Source of the DNA: Salinimicrobium sp049680855
Lineage (GTDB): Bacteria; Bacteroidota; Bacteroidia; Flavobacteriales; Flavobacteriaceae
Direction: 5' to 3'
Length of the DNA: 64,000 bases
Assembly (NCBI RefSeq): GCF_049680855.1
Contig: NZ_JBMPGS010000002.1
Coordinates: 434,001-498,000, forward strand
In this document: in pieces, positions 50,630-59,917 of the stretch
Numbering within the stretch: the first letter of the stretch is position 1
Layout of the letters: each line of letters starts with the position of its first letter
Position numbers and translations under genes: made by a program
The notes under the pieces: generated by a model
What the model saw: only the letters and a program-made list of their open reading frames with translations
Told to the model about the DNA's origin: nothing
Database searches by the model: none

Positions 50630-52063
50630 TTAAAGCAATTCTTTAAAATGATCTTTGAGCGCAGCATTTGCGGCGTGGAAACCACACATTCCATGTACTC
50701 CCCCACCCGGTGGAGTTGACGAGGAACAAATGTAGACCCGCGGATCTGGCGTACTGTAAGGGTTTATCTTTGCTATAGGCCGGGTAAAAAGTTGTGTGAT
50801 ATCCTGTCTTCCGCCGTTTATATCCCCGCCCACAAGGTTAGGATTGAACTGTTGCAACTGATGCGTATTCTTGGTAGAACGAGCCAGAATGGTTTCTTTA
50901 AATCCTGGAGCTGCTTTTTCAATCTGGTTCTCAATTTCTTTTGTGAAATCCTTTGTACTGCCGTTGGGTACATGGCAATAAGCCCATGCCGTATGTTTTC
51001 CTTCAGGAGCACGGGAATTGTCAAAAGGAGAATGTTGAGCCACGAGTACGTAAGGCTTATCTGTAATATTCTTCTCGTGAATTCCCTTTTCTGAGACCTC
51101 TATTTCTTCCGAAGAGAATCCAAGATGAACCGTTCCGGCTTTTCTGCATTTTTCATTGGTAAAGGGAATTGGTTCACTTAAGGCCCAATCTATTTTGAAA
51201 ACCCCGGCACCGTAATTATATGTTTCCATTCGTTTTCTATAAAGGGAACTAAAATTCGTTCCTTTTATATTCAACAGCTGTTTTGGAGTGAGGTCGAACA
51301 AATAGGCATAGGCATTGGGAAGTTCCTGCACATTTTCTACGAATGTGTTCAGAAATAATTCCCCGCCTAAAGATTTGTAGTAGCTTAAAAGTGCTTCGGT
51401 GAATTTACCTGCACCTCCTTTTGGGAACGGCCATCCATATTTATGAGCTGTTGTGGTCAATACCAAGCCAAAAGAAGCAGATGCCAAACTGGTCAAAGGC
51501 AAAGTAGAATGCGCCGCCGAACCGTAAAAAAAGGTCTTAGATTTGTCATTTTTGAAGTAATGGTTTACCAGCAGTTTTGCAGATGGTAAAGCCTTTAATC
51601 CGAATTTCATAAACATGAAAGGGTGAGCAGGAATGCCGAGCGGCCCTAGAAGGTCTTTATCCAGCTTATTCCAGTTTTTTACCAGTGGTTCAAAAATATT
51701 GAGGTAGCCTTTTTCATCTTCTCCCAATTGGGCAGCAGTTTCATACAAATTCTGGTAACAGGCATAAGCAGTACCGTCGTTGAATGGATGAGCATATGCG
51801 ACTTCAGGATAAATCCATTCCAGCCCGTGTTCATGCAGCGGAAGACTTCCAAAAAATGGAGAGGCTATCCCCATTGGCAAAATTGCCGAACCTACATCAT
51901 GTTTAAATCCCGGAAGAGTTAGCTCATTTGTACGGGTGGCACCACCGGGAGTGGAAGCCTGTTCATAAATAGCAGTTTTTAATCCTTTTTCCTGCAGCCG
52001 TATGGCAGCTGCAATTCCATTACTTCCACTTCCAATAATTATGGCATCGTATTTTTCAGGCAT
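50630..52063 (-). CDS. FAD-dependent oxidoreductase, phytoene desaturase-like
   Basis: Flavoprotein of 477 residues with N-terminal dinucleotide motif IIIGSGSNGIAAAIRLQEKG and the second half of the family pattern TPGGATRTNELTLPGFKHDV. The C-terminal FAD motif reads RVYICSSSTPPGGGVHGMCG, typical of the CrtI/retinol-saturase-like group. Actual carotenoid substrate is doubtful since no crt genes are near. Its ATG overlaps the stop of the upstream NAD(P)-binding protein by one base (TAATG), so the two are coupled and may act on one substrate. Confidence 0.87.
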   Translation of the reverse strand: MPEKYDAIIIGSGSNGIAAAIRLQEKGLKTAIYEQASTPGGATRTNELTLPGFKHDVGSAILPMGIASPFFGSLPLHEHGLEWIYPEVAYAHPFNDGTAYACYQNLYETAAQLGEDEKGYLNIFEPLVKNWNKLDKDLLGPLGIPAHPFMFMKFGLKALPSAKLLVNHYFKNDKSKTFFYGSAAHSTLPLTSLASASFGLVLTTTAHKYGWPFPKGGAGKFTEALLSYYKSLGGELFLNTFVENVQELPNAYAYLFDLTPKQLLNIKGTNFSSLYRKRMETYNYGAGVFKIDWALSEPIPFTNEKCRKAGTVHLGFSSEEIEVSEKGIHEKNITDKPYVLVAQHSPFDNSRAPEGKHTAWAYCHVPNGSTKDFTKEIENQIEKAAPGFKETILARSTKNTHQLQQFNPNLVGGDINGGRQDITQLFTRPIAKINPYSTPDPRVYICSSSTPPGGGVHGMCGFHAANAALKDHFKELL

Positions 52064-52929
52064 TAGGGCAAATCATTTAGATCCAGATCCTCCAGATATT
52101 CTTTAAATGTAATTGATCCGGTTTTTTCTCCAATCATATCATTTGAGGTGATAAATTTAAAATAACTTAATTTAGAAGAAATATCGTCATTAAGCATTTC
52201 GGGAAGGAACATGCCGAAATCGGCTAATTTTTGAGGAACTTTTACAATTTGTCCTCCTATTTTCTCCTGAACCATTTCGGCCATTTCAAGGCGCGTATGA
52301 ACTAAGGGTCCACCAACTTCTATAATTTCGGGACCATCCTCAAGATAGTTACATATAAATTTAGCTAAATCTTTTTGGTGAATACTGTTTGTTTTGGCTT
52401 CACCACTTCCCACAATGGGAATGATACTCCTTTTTGCCATAATAGCAAGATCATTTAAGCCGGAGAAAAAACCTACCGGCCTAATGATCGTATAATCAAT
52501 TCCTGAAGCGCGTAAAGCATCTTCAAACCTCTTATGAGCTTTAGCTATGCGGAATTCCTTTCCTTCATCGGCACCCTTGATAGAAACATACACAAATCGT
52601 TGTACGCCATTTTTCTTCGCATCGTCAAGGATATTATTATTCCCGAAGAAATCAATTTCCATAAAAGAATTGCCATGACTGGAAAAAAGACTTACGCTTT
52701 GTCCCATCGTTGAAATTACGAGACTTATATCTTTGGTGATATCTTTAATTTCAGAAGTACCCTCACTGGCGTCGGCTCGCCATACATCAGAGGTGTATGG
52801 TAAAACTTTCGAGGCACCTTCAGAAGAATGAACCAGTGCCCGCATTGGGATGTTTCTTTCCTTTAAAAGTTTAGAAACTTCCAAACCAAGAGCTCCTGAA
52901 GCTCCTGCAACCAAAACTTTTCCTTTCAT
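52063..52929 (-). CDS. NAD(P)-binding Rossmann-fold protein (NmrA/atypical SDR)
   Basis: A 288-residue atypical short-chain dehydrogenase. The cofactor loop is VLVAGASGALGLEVSKLLKE, and the middle has RFVYVSIKGADEGKEFRIAKAHKRFEDAL followed by GIDYTIIRPVGFFSGL (quoted in part), a pattern of the NmrA/complex-I-subunit-like SDRs. The usual YxxxK catalytic pair is not evident, so it may be a redox sensor or an epimerase-like enzyme. It is translationally coupled to the FAD oxidoreductase. Confidence 0.83.
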   Translation of the reverse strand: MKGKVLVAGASGALGLEVSKLLKERNIPMRALVHSSEGASKVLPYTSDVWRADASEGTSEIKDITKDISLVISTMGQSVSLFSSHGNSFMEIDFFGNNNILDDAKKNGVQRFVYVSIKGADEGKEFRIAKAHKRFEDALRASGIDYTIIRPVGFFSGLNDLAIMAKRSIIPIVGSGEAKTNSIHQKDLAKFICNYLEDGPEIIEVGGPLVHTRLEMAEMVQEKIGGQIVKVPQKLADFGMFLPEMLNDDISSKLSYFKFITSNDMIGEKTGSITFKEYLEDLDLNDLP

Positions 52930-53044
52930 TTTCGCATTTTTCGATCATCCATTAAGATCATCTATTGTATTGGAAATTTAAGCAATAAAACAGGAGATAA
53001 ATTCTCTGTACACAGGGATTAACAAAAATTTAGTCTCTGCATCT

Positions 53045-53263
53045 TTAAATACCAGCACTTTTTGTAAGCTCTCGTTCCATCTCCCTCTTTCGAAAGCTTC
53101 TTATTTTCTCCTTTGCCTTTGTGAGGGACAGCTTTCGTCGCTTTTCCTTAATGGATCTCTTTTTCCGAAGGCCAACAATAAGATTGGAAAGAGATTTTTT
53201 CTCCTTTGGTTCCATGGTTTCAAGATGTGGTTTTAGAAGCGCATAAATTGTTTTTGCATCCAT
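53045..53263 (-). CDS. small basic protein, 72 residues
   Basis: I do not recognise this family. It is highly charged, with two helices: AKTIYALLKPHLETMEPKEK, then a lysine/arginine-rich run (SIKEKRRKLSLTKAKEKIRS). It has no signal or membrane segment. The first half resembles short proteins that bind nucleic acid or act as transcription accessory factors, but nothing in the sequence settles this. It stands alone with its own start and a 115-base gap to the next gene. Confidence 0.6.
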   Translation of the reverse strand: MDAKTIYALLKPHLETMEPKEKKSLSNLIVGLRKKRSIKEKRRKLSLTKAKEKIRSFRKREMERELTKSAGI

Positions 53264-53440
53264 AACAAAATTTTTAAGGCTTTGAAGAATCCAAAGCTAT
53301 CTGATTTTCCAGTTTAATATACAAAAAATATCCTTTATGATATTTATAATGAGAATGATGCAATTCTTCAAAGGAATTTGCATCTCTCTTTACATTAATC
53401 GCAAAATGATAAAAAGTATATCATTTCTGAAGTCAAAAAA

Positions 53441-53469
53441 AATGGAATTGAAATTAATTCAATCCCATT
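53441..53469 (-). terminator. intrinsic terminator after the 95-residue gene
   Basis: AATGGAATTGAA (53441-53452) pairs with TTCAATCCCATT (53458-53469) at 11 of 12 positions. On the minus strand eight T residues follow. A second small hairpin, AAATGATA with TATCATTT, lies at 53404-53426. Confidence 0.75.
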
Positions 53470-53494
53470 CTTTTTTATGATCTATTAATTTGTA

Positions 53495-53782
53495 TTAGTC
53501 CTTACCAATAAATTTGAAGAACTTGCTTTCCCCACCGTCTTTAGTTTCCTCCTGATAAAGAAACTGCAGATCATTTTCATCAAATATCCTGAAAAATTCT
53601 TCCCATGAAATATCTTTTAGATTATCTTCAGCATACCCCGGAAAATTGATACGCAGCAAGCCTCCACCTTCTCCGTTGCTTTGAGTACTTTCGACAACTG
53701 AAGGTATTCCCTTTCTTTCTTCTGCCCATTTCTTGATCTCACTATGATCTGTAGTAGTTTTTGAATCTGATTTATTGGCCAT
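53495..53782 (-). CDS. conserved small acidic protein, 95 residues
   Basis: A small soluble protein with the pattern HSEIKKWAEERKGIPSVVES, then LLRINFPGYAEDNLKDISWE and EFFRIFDENDLQFLYQEETK, ending SKFFKFIGKD. I recognise it as a widely conserved short family in Bacteroidota and other bacteria, without an established function; some database entries wrongly call relatives a glucan branching enzyme. The HxEIxxWxEER start and FxxF-DENxLxFLYQ middle are the constant parts. It has its own terminator downstream. Confidence 0.75.
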   Translation of the reverse strand: MANKSDSKTTTDHSEIKKWAEERKGIPSVVESTQSNGEGGGLLRINFPGYAEDNLKDISWEEFFRIFDENDLQFLYQEETKDGGESKFFKFIGKD

Positions 53783-53901
53783 GTCTGTATTTTTTTAAGT
53801 TAACACTGCTGAATTTCATCCATTTCTATCAATTACCGAAGAGGTTTAACATCAAAGACGGCTTTATGTTAAGGCTATGTAAATCAGTAAAAGGGAGCGG
53901 A

Positions 53902-55266
53902 TCAATGCCTTCCGCTGTAAAGTCGCTTTTTCCAGTAACCTATTTTATAATAACTAAAAGCCGCCCCAGCAGCAATTAAATTGGAAATTGGAAAAGACCA
54001 CCAGATTCCTTCATAACCCAGAGAGGTTTTATGGGATAGAACATAAGCTACAGGGAATCGTACAATCCAAAGACTTAATATGGAAATAAGCATAGATGCT
54101 TTCGTAAATCCGGCCCCATTGAAAACTCCGTTAAGCACTTGCTGAACTGCGAGGAGTCCAAAACTGGGTGCCATGATCTTGATGAAAAGAGAAGCATCTT
54201 CAATAACATCCGGCTCTTCGGGAATGAAGAATGCAGTAAGAGGTTCAGCCAGTAGAAACATGTAAATTCCAATGCCCGTAAGTCCGAAAAAAGCGATTTT
54301 ATTGCTCAAATTTGCCACCTTCTCTGCCCGCTTTATTTTTATGGCTCCAATATTCTGCCCAACCAAAGATGTGGTTGCAATTGCCAGACCAAGCGCCGGA
54401 ATGATGATAAAACTTAATATCCTGGCTCCAATTCCATAAGCCGCAACGACTTCGCTTCCAAAACTGGTAACCAGGATCACCATCATCGTCATTCCCAAGG
54501 CACGGGTAGATTGTTCCACACTTGCAGGAAAACCAAGTTTTACGATTCTTTTCAGAATATCAAAATCTGGCATCATTGAAGAAAAATCAATCTTTATTCC
54601 GCTCTTTCCCCTTAGCAGAATCGCTACTCCTATAACAGCAGAAATCCCCTGTGTAAAAACGCTGGCTACTGCTGCTCCTGCCACTCCGTAACCTGGAATG
54701 GGGCCATAACCGTAAATAAATAATGGGTCCAGTACCAGATTAAGAAGGACCGTCCCCAACACAATATATACCGGCAGCATTACATTGCCTATTCCGCGCA
54801 TGAGCGACTGAAAAGCAAAGAATATGAAGAGAAAGACAAAACCAAGGGATGACACCTTGAAATAAGCAATAGATTCTTGCAGGATTTCGGGACCGGCCCC
54901 TATTATGTTCATTAAAGGTTCTGCTGCAAAATAGCTGATCCCGGCGAGCATGGTTGAAATAAAAAAGATGAGGGAAATGGTTTGAGAGGAGCTGAAATTC
55001 ACCATTTTTTGATTATCCGCTCCTTTATATTGGGAAACCATTACAGTTCCTGCCAGAGTAAGGCCAGAACCTACTGAAAGCACCAGGAACAACACCGGAA
55101 AACTAAGACTTACTGCTGCCACGGCATTTGCTCCCAAACGTCCCAACCAGAAAGTATCAATAAGCTGATAGGCAGTTTGTAATATATTTGCGAAGATGAT
55201 AGGAACCGCCAAACTAAACAAGGAATTAAAGATCTTTCCTTCGGTATATTTATTGGGTTTCTTCAT
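53902..55266 (-). CDS. MATE family efflux transporter
   Basis: Twelve-helix transporter of 454 residues in two six-helix halves. The N-terminal half starts with IFNSLFSLAVPIIFANILQT and AYQLIDTFWLGRLGANAVAA, the typical MATE opening; the second half has VEQSTRALGMTMMVILVTSF and YGIGARILSFIIIPALGLAI. It should export cationic drugs or metabolites in exchange for Na+ or H+. It is a single gene. The 275 bases upstream, to 55541, show no other feature. Confidence 0.93.
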   Translation of the reverse strand: MKKPNKYTEGKIFNSLFSLAVPIIFANILQTAYQLIDTFWLGRLGANAVAAVSLSFPVLFLVLSVGSGLTLAGTVMVSQYKGADNQKMVNFSSSQTISLIFFISTMLAGISYFAAEPLMNIIGAGPEILQESIAYFKVSSLGFVFLFIFFAFQSLMRGIGNVMLPVYIVLGTVLLNLVLDPLFIYGYGPIPGYGVAGAAVASVFTQGISAVIGVAILLRGKSGIKIDFSSMMPDFDILKRIVKLGFPASVEQSTRALGMTMMVILVTSFGSEVVAAYGIGARILSFIIIPALGLAIATTSLVGQNIGAIKIKRAEKVANLSNKIAFFGLTGIGIYMFLLAEPLTAFFIPEEPDVIEDASLFIKIMAPSFGLLAVQQVLNGVFNGAGFTKASMLISILSLWIVRFPVAYVLSHKTSLGYEGIWWSFPISNLIAAGAAFSYYKIGYWKKRLYSGRH

Positions 55267-55541
55267 ATCCTGTAAAAATAAGGTTCAGCAGAAAGAATTT
55301 TCCTAAAATTCTAATAATTCATTTTTTCTAAAACAAGATTGAAAAATGTTCCTGCTTTTGTGTAGGATGCTTCCTTCCAGAAGTGATGAGTTTCGTCTAT
55401 AATCGATAAAATAATCTCCTCATCTTTTTTACAATCATTTGATTGCCAGATACATATTTTTTATTTAAATTAACGAACGCTACAATTTTATTTTAACAAA
55501 TCAAATTCACGTAGCATCAACTGCTGGAAAATAGTTTAATC

Positions 55542-55685
55542 ATGAACGCACTAATAAGCTTATGGAGCAACTATACTGCAGAATTTTCCACCCTTCAAAA
55601 AGTAATCATCGCCTTGGTTTTGACCTTTATTGTTTGTGTGGCAATTCTGGCTATAGTCTTACTGTTTTTGGAAATAATTCAATGA
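55542..55685 (+). CDS. 47-residue single-helix membrane protein
   Basis: A short frame translated from the ATG at 55542 to the TGA at 55683-55685. Residues 1-20 are polar (ALISLWSNYTAEFSTLQK) and residues 21-44 form one strong membrane helix (VIIALVLTFIVCVAILAIVL and on). No homologue is recognised. It stands alone between the MATE gene and the VOC gene. The clean ATG, the helix with positive-inside lysine before it and the absence of other coding frames support it, but not strongly. Confidence 0.45.
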   Translation: MNALISLWSNYTAEFSTLQKVIIALVLTFIVCVAILAIVLLFLEIIQ

Positions 55686-55777
55686 ACATCCTGAAACATT
55701 AAATGATTCTGCAATTATCCCTGCCCGCATTTCTTCTACAAATGATCGGGTAAAGAATTCATATGTTTTCTTTAATA

Positions 55778-56224
55778 TTACAAATTCCCATCATTTACTT
55801 CTATCCAATATCCATCAGGATCCTGAAAGTAGATTTGCTTCACTCCGTCTGGGCGGTCATTGGTGGTATTTCCTTCACCTTCCCAGTTCTCAAAATGCAC
55901 GTTTTGCTTTCTTAAGTGGTCCATTAGTCCCGACAAATCGTCTACATTTAAAGCCATGTGAACTCCTTTATGTTTTTTAATTTCTTCCACGCTTTCAATT
56001 AGATGAATCTGGACTTTGTCATTCAATGGGAACCAACGAATATGATTAGGCAGGCCGCCATTAGGAATCTCTTCCAGCCCCAGAATATTTTTGTAGAAAT
56101 CGGCAGAAATGGAAAGATCCTTTACCTGTAAAGCATCATGATCTTTATTAAAATTAAAACCATTTTGTGCGGAAGAGACATGGGCAAAAAGTAGAACCAT
56201 AACAGGCAAACAGGTACGTATCAT
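55778..56224 (-). CDS. secreted VOC (glyoxalase-like) family protein
   Basis: A 148-residue protein from the ATG at 56224, with a signal peptide RTCLPVMVLLFAHVSSAQ followed by a single vicinal-oxygen-chelate domain. HDALQVKDLSISADFYKNIL and GLEEIPNG form the first module; GVHMALNVDDLSGLMDHLRK and YFQDPDGYWIEVNDG form the second, with candidate metal ligands His, His and the final Glu. Export to the periplasm is unusual for a glyoxalase, so a different VOC activity is likely. The longer frame to 56278 is rejected because it buries the signal peptide. Confidence 0.82.
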   Translation of the reverse strand: MIRTCLPVMVLLFAHVSSAQNGFNFNKDHDALQVKDLSISADFYKNILGLEEIPNGGLPNHIRWFPLNDKVQIHLIESVEEIKKHKGVHMALNVDDLSGLMDHLRKQNVHFENWEGEGNTTNDRPDGVKQIYFQDPDGYWIEVNDGNL

Positions 56225-56317
56225 GTAATGTAGTTTTAGAATTGAATAATAGATGACAACAAGATACAAAGTTTTCAAAGATGATCCTGAAGCTCTAGAT
56301 ACTTATAGGATCATAAG

Positions 56318-56353
56318 AGTAAATGCCACAGAACTAATTCTGTGGCATTTACT
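56318..56353. terminator. perfect 16-bp-stem hairpin between the VOC and SDR genes
   Basis: AGTAAATGCCACAGAA (56318-56333), loop CTAA, then its exact complement (56338-56353). It is downstream of the SDR gene on the minus strand but has no long T-run. It may end that transcript or protect its 3' end. Confidence 0.65.
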
Positions 56354-56408
56354 TATTAAAGAGGTATGGAAGGTAGCATTTTCAGAAGATCTAAAAAGGG
56401 CATTTCCC

Positions 56409-57218
56409 CTACTCTTCATATTTTTCATAAAACTTCTTTTGAATTTTACTTTGGGTACTTTTAGGCATAACCCGTCGCACAAAAGTGGTGACTTTATTTG
56501 CAGCTCCGGGAATGTAAATTCGTTCGCCATCCATCAGTGCTTTATAAGCACCTTCGGCAACTTCCTCTGGTGGGGCCATTAATTTATCTTTATGATGCAC
56601 CACGTTTGTGTTTTCCATATCTGCGCGGGAGAAGAAATCTGTATCTGTTGGACCCGGACAAAGACAGGTTACAGTGACGGCGCTTTCCATATCTTCAAGC
56701 TCTGTTGCCAGGGCTTCTGAAAGGGATACTACAAAAGCCTTTGTGGCGTGATAAACAGCCATTAATGGGCCGGGTTGAAATCCGGCGATGGATCCCAGGT
56801 TTAGCACCCTACCTTCATTTCTGTCTACCATATCCCGAAGGAAAAGCCGGGTGAGATGTGTAAGTGACATCACATTAAGATGGATCAATTCTGAATACTT
56901 CTCTGGCGGAATATCTGTAAAATTTCCCCGCTGCCCTACTCCGGCATCGTTAACCAAGATATTTACCGGATACTTCCACGTTTTAACCTCCTCATAAATT
57001 TCCTGGGCAGCACCATCCTGTGCAAGATCTTTCACAATATATTTTACATCGATGCTATATTTTTTCTCAAATTCCGCAGCGATTTCTTTCAGCTTTTCCT
57101 CATTTCTAGCAACCCCAATAAGATTATAGCCATTTGAGGCAAATTGGATCGCAAGTTGTTTTCCAATTCCACTCGTAATTCCTGTAAGTAGTACCGTCTG
57201 ATTGTTTTCCATTTTCAT
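56409..57218 (-). CDS. short-chain dehydrogenase/reductase
   Basis: Classical SDR of 269 residues. The cofactor loop is TGITSGIGKQLAIQFASNGY; NDAGVGQRGNF is the NAG motif; the catalytic serine lies in NLGSIAGFQPGPL, and YHATKAFVVSLSEAL supplies the YxxxK pair. The C-terminus is basic (KKFYEKYEE with earlier RRVMPKSTQSKIQKK), as in the DltE/YqjQ-like group. Substrate is unknown. It starts at ATG 57218; a second ATG two codons later is also possible. The MFS gene upstream is 112 bases away, so it may have its own promoter. Confidence 0.9.
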   Translation of the reverse strand: MKMENNQTVLLTGITSGIGKQLAIQFASNGYNLIGVARNEEKLKEIAAEFEKKYSIDVKYIVKDLAQDGAAQEIYEEVKTWKYPVNILVNDAGVGQRGNFTDIPPEKYSELIHLNVMSLTHLTRLFLRDMVDRNEGRVLNLGSIAGFQPGPLMAVYHATKAFVVSLSEALATELEDMESAVTVTCLCPGPTDTDFFSRADMENTNVVHHKDKLMAPPEEVAEGAYKALMDGERIYIPGAANKVTTFVRRVMPKSTQSKIQKKFYEKYEE

Positions 57219-57330
57219 AACTTTCTATTTGTTGTACTCCAATAAGATAGACATATCAGGTTTACAGGTGGTTTAAAAAAGTCTTAAAAATGCCCTTTTT
57301 GGATATACATTTATAATTTTCTTCTAAAGA

Positions 57331-58488
57331 TTACGAAGATATTCCTTCCTGTGTGCGTTTTTTGTAGCTGAAAAACATCTGTGAAACTGGAATCCACATC
57401 AATCCTGAAGCTAAAAACAAAATAAAAGAAACCCGAAGGTTGAAAAGATGTGCCAGATATCCTATTAATGGTGGCCCCAAAAGCATTCCAACGATTCCAT
57501 AAGTGGCGATTATGGAAATGGCCATTCCTGCCGAATATTTGTTTGAAGTTCCCGCCAGGCTAAATGTCATGGGGATAATTGCTGCCACTCCCATTCCTAC
57601 CAGGCTAAAACCTGTAATTGCCGGCCAAAAATAGGGGAAAATGATCATTAACAATATTCCTGCAGAAACAAATGAAGCGCTTAAGATATAGGTTCTTTCC
57701 ATTCCTATTTTGTCTATTAGACGATCTGAGAAAAAACGGGAAAGGGCCATAAAAGTCATAAAGATCAAATAGCCCAGGGTAAAAATTTCCTGATTTACGA
57801 CATCCCGAAAATAAACCCCGCTCCAGTCAAACATACCTCCTTCACAAACTGCGGCAAAAAAGACAAGCATGCCAAGGTAAAGAATAAATTTATCAGGTTT
57901 TCCCAGTTTTAATTTATTTCCTTCTGCAGCACGGTCTTTTGTGAGAAGAAATCTATAGCCGAAAATGGCAGCAATCATTCCAATTAAAGCAACCCACAGC
58001 AAGTGCTGTTCAATGGCAATATTCATTTTAATCATAAATGTAGAAAAACCAACGCCTGCCAAGCCACCTGTACTCCATATACCATGAAAGGAACCAATAA
58101 TTTTCATGGGAAATGATTTTTGGAGCGTAAGTGACTGGGTGTTCATTGAAATATTCAGAATCCTCATGCAGAAGGAGAATAAACTGATAGCCCCGACTAA
58201 CACCAAGATACTTTCGGAAAACCCAATTAGCACCAATCCTGCAGAGAATAAAACAAAGGAGATAAGCAAAGGGAAACGACTGTCAAACCTGGAGACGAGC
58301 CAGCCTGAAATAGGCAAACCTATAAGAGAGCTTACCGGCATCGCCAAAAGCAAATTGCCTAATTGTGCTTCATTGAGATCAAAAATGGCTTTTAAAGTTG
58401 GAATTCTTGACGCCCAGGTAGAAAAGAAGAAACCAGCTAAAAAAAAGTAAAGGCTCAGGGCAATCCGTTGTTTTGACTTTTGTTCCAT
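57331..58488 (-). CDS. MFS transporter (YbjJ-like)
   Basis: Major facilitator with twelve helices, 385 residues. The N-terminus has FFLAGFFFSTWASRIPTLKA and LNEAQLGNLLLAMPVSSLIG, and the loop RFDSRFPLL corresponds to the cytoplasmic MFS motif region. This N-terminal pattern (STWASRIP) is typical of the YbjJ and fucose-permease-like branch. Substrate unknown. It is divergent from the alcohol dehydrogenase gene across a 239-base spacer that shows no clear promoter match. Confidence 0.88.
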   Translation of the reverse strand: MEQKSKQRIALSLYFFLAGFFFSTWASRIPTLKAIFDLNEAQLGNLLLAMPVSSLIGLPISGWLVSRFDSRFPLLISFVLFSAGLVLIGFSESILVLVGAISLFSFCMRILNISMNTQSLTLQKSFPMKIIGSFHGIWSTGGLAGVGFSTFMIKMNIAIEQHLLWVALIGMIAAIFGYRFLLTKDRAAEGNKLKLGKPDKFILYLGMLVFFAAVCEGGMFDWSGVYFRDVVNQEIFTLGYLIFMTFMALSRFFSDRLIDKIGMERTYILSASFVSAGILLMIIFPYFWPAITGFSLVGMGVAAIIPMTFSLAGTSNKYSAGMAISIIATYGIVGMLLGPPLIGYLAHLFNLRVSFILFLASGLMWIPVSQMFFSYKKRTQEGISS

Positions 58489-58727
58489 ATGCTCAATTGA
58501 GAAGCTGCAAATATCACAGCAATTTTTCTAAGGTTAAAACTTTCCAATATGTTTTTCACAGGCTTTCAAAGTGGAGATTTCTGAACTTGTCGGGGATTAA
58601 AGTTGCGTTAAAAACTTTTCTTCGGCTGGTGCATTCCTTAATTTTAAGGGACAACCTTCAGAAAATCAATATTATAAAATTAAATGAAAATGAAAATTGC
58701 AAATCTTAAAATGAAAGGAGAAAAATT

Positions 58728-59879
58728 ATGTTAGCAATGAACTTTCGAGGACCTTTTCGGGTTCGCGCCGATTATGACACACCTTATCCTGAAATTGAAC
58801 ATCCTGAAGACGCTATCGTACGGGTATTGCGGTCTTGTATTTGTGGATCTGATCTACATTTGTATCATGGATTGGTACCTGATACTCGTGTAGGGTCTAC
58901 CTTTGGTCATGAATTCATAGGTGAAATTGTAGAAGTAGGATCATCTGTCGAAAATGTAAAAGTTGGAGATAAAGTAATGGTCCCTTTTAATATCGCCTGT
59001 GGAAAATGTGCTTTTTGTAAGCAGGAATTGTATGGTAACTGCCATGAAGCCAATCCCCAAGCTACCGCTGTAGGCGGAATCTTTGGATATTCCCATACCG
59101 CCGGAGGATATAATGGAGGACAGGCAGAGTACGTGCGTGTACCCTATGCCGATGTTGGTCCCACCATCATTCCCGACTGGATGGATTCCGATGACGCGGT
59201 ATTACTTACAGACGTGGTGCCCACGGGCTACCAGGCTGCAGAAATGGGCGGAATTCAGGAAGGCGATACAGTAGTGGTCTTTGGAGCCGGTCCTATTGGT
59301 ATCATGGCTGCCAAATGTTCCTGGCTTTTTGGAGCAGGACGGGTTATTGTAATTGATCAACTTGATTACAGGCTGGAATTCGTGAAAAAATATGCGCAAT
59401 GCGAAGTCTACAACTTCAAATCCTTGGAGGACCCCGTTGTTTTCATCAAAAAAATCACCGATTCACTTGGCGCCGATGTATGTATTGATGCCGTAGGAGC
59501 CGAAGCTGCCGGCTCACCTATGAACACTCTACTAGGTAGAAAAATGCTCATGCAGGGAGGATCTACTACTGCCCTTCAATGGGCCATCAATTCGGTAAAA
59601 AAAGGAGGAATCGTTTCTATTGTTGGAGTATATGGACCAATAGGTGCTTTAGTACCCATTGGAAATGTGGTGAACAAAGGTATTACGATTCGGGCTAACC
59701 AGGCTTCGGTTAAAAAGCAGTGGCCAAAAGTTATAGAGCACATTAAGAACGGCGTGATTGATCCCAAGGCTCTCATTACGCACCGTATCCCGCTGGAAGA
59801 AGTTGCAGAAGGTTATCACTTAATGTCCACCAAGCTGGATAATTGTATCAAGCCGGTCTTAATACCACCTTCAGCTTAA
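58728..59879 (+). CDS. zinc-dependent alcohol dehydrogenase
   Basis: Medium-chain dehydrogenase of 383 residues. Catalytic zinc ligands are in RSCICGSDLHLYHG and FGHEFIGEIVEVG, and the structural zinc site is CGKCAFCKQELYGNC. The NAD-binding loop is VVVFGAGPIGIMAAK. The long insert between zinc and NAD domains and LLGRKMLMQGGSTTALQWAI place it with the glutathione-independent formaldehyde dehydrogenase-like group. AGGAG lies ten bases before the ATG, one of few Shine-Dalgarno-like sequences here. The tail-anchored protein gene follows by 38 bases. Confidence 0.92.
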   Translation: MLAMNFRGPFRVRADYDTPYPEIEHPEDAIVRVLRSCICGSDLHLYHGLVPDTRVGSTFGHEFIGEIVEVGSSVENVKVGDKVMVPFNIACGKCAFCKQELYGNCHEANPQATAVGGIFGYSHTAGGYNGGQAEYVRVPYADVGPTIIPDWMDSDDAVLLTDVVPTGYQAAEMGGIQEGDTVVVFGAGPIGIMAAKCSWLFGAGRVIVIDQLDYRLEFVKKYAQCEVYNFKSLEDPVVFIKKITDSLGADVCIDAVGAEAAGSPMNTLLGRKMLMQGGSTTALQWAINSVKKGGIVSIVGVYGPIGALVPIGNVVNKGITIRANQASVKKQWPKVIEHIKNGVIDPKALITHRIPLEEVAEGYHLMSTKLDNCIKPVLIPPSA

Positions 59880-59917
59880 ATCCAAGGACACATTGTTGAA
59901 TCAATAAAATTATAATT

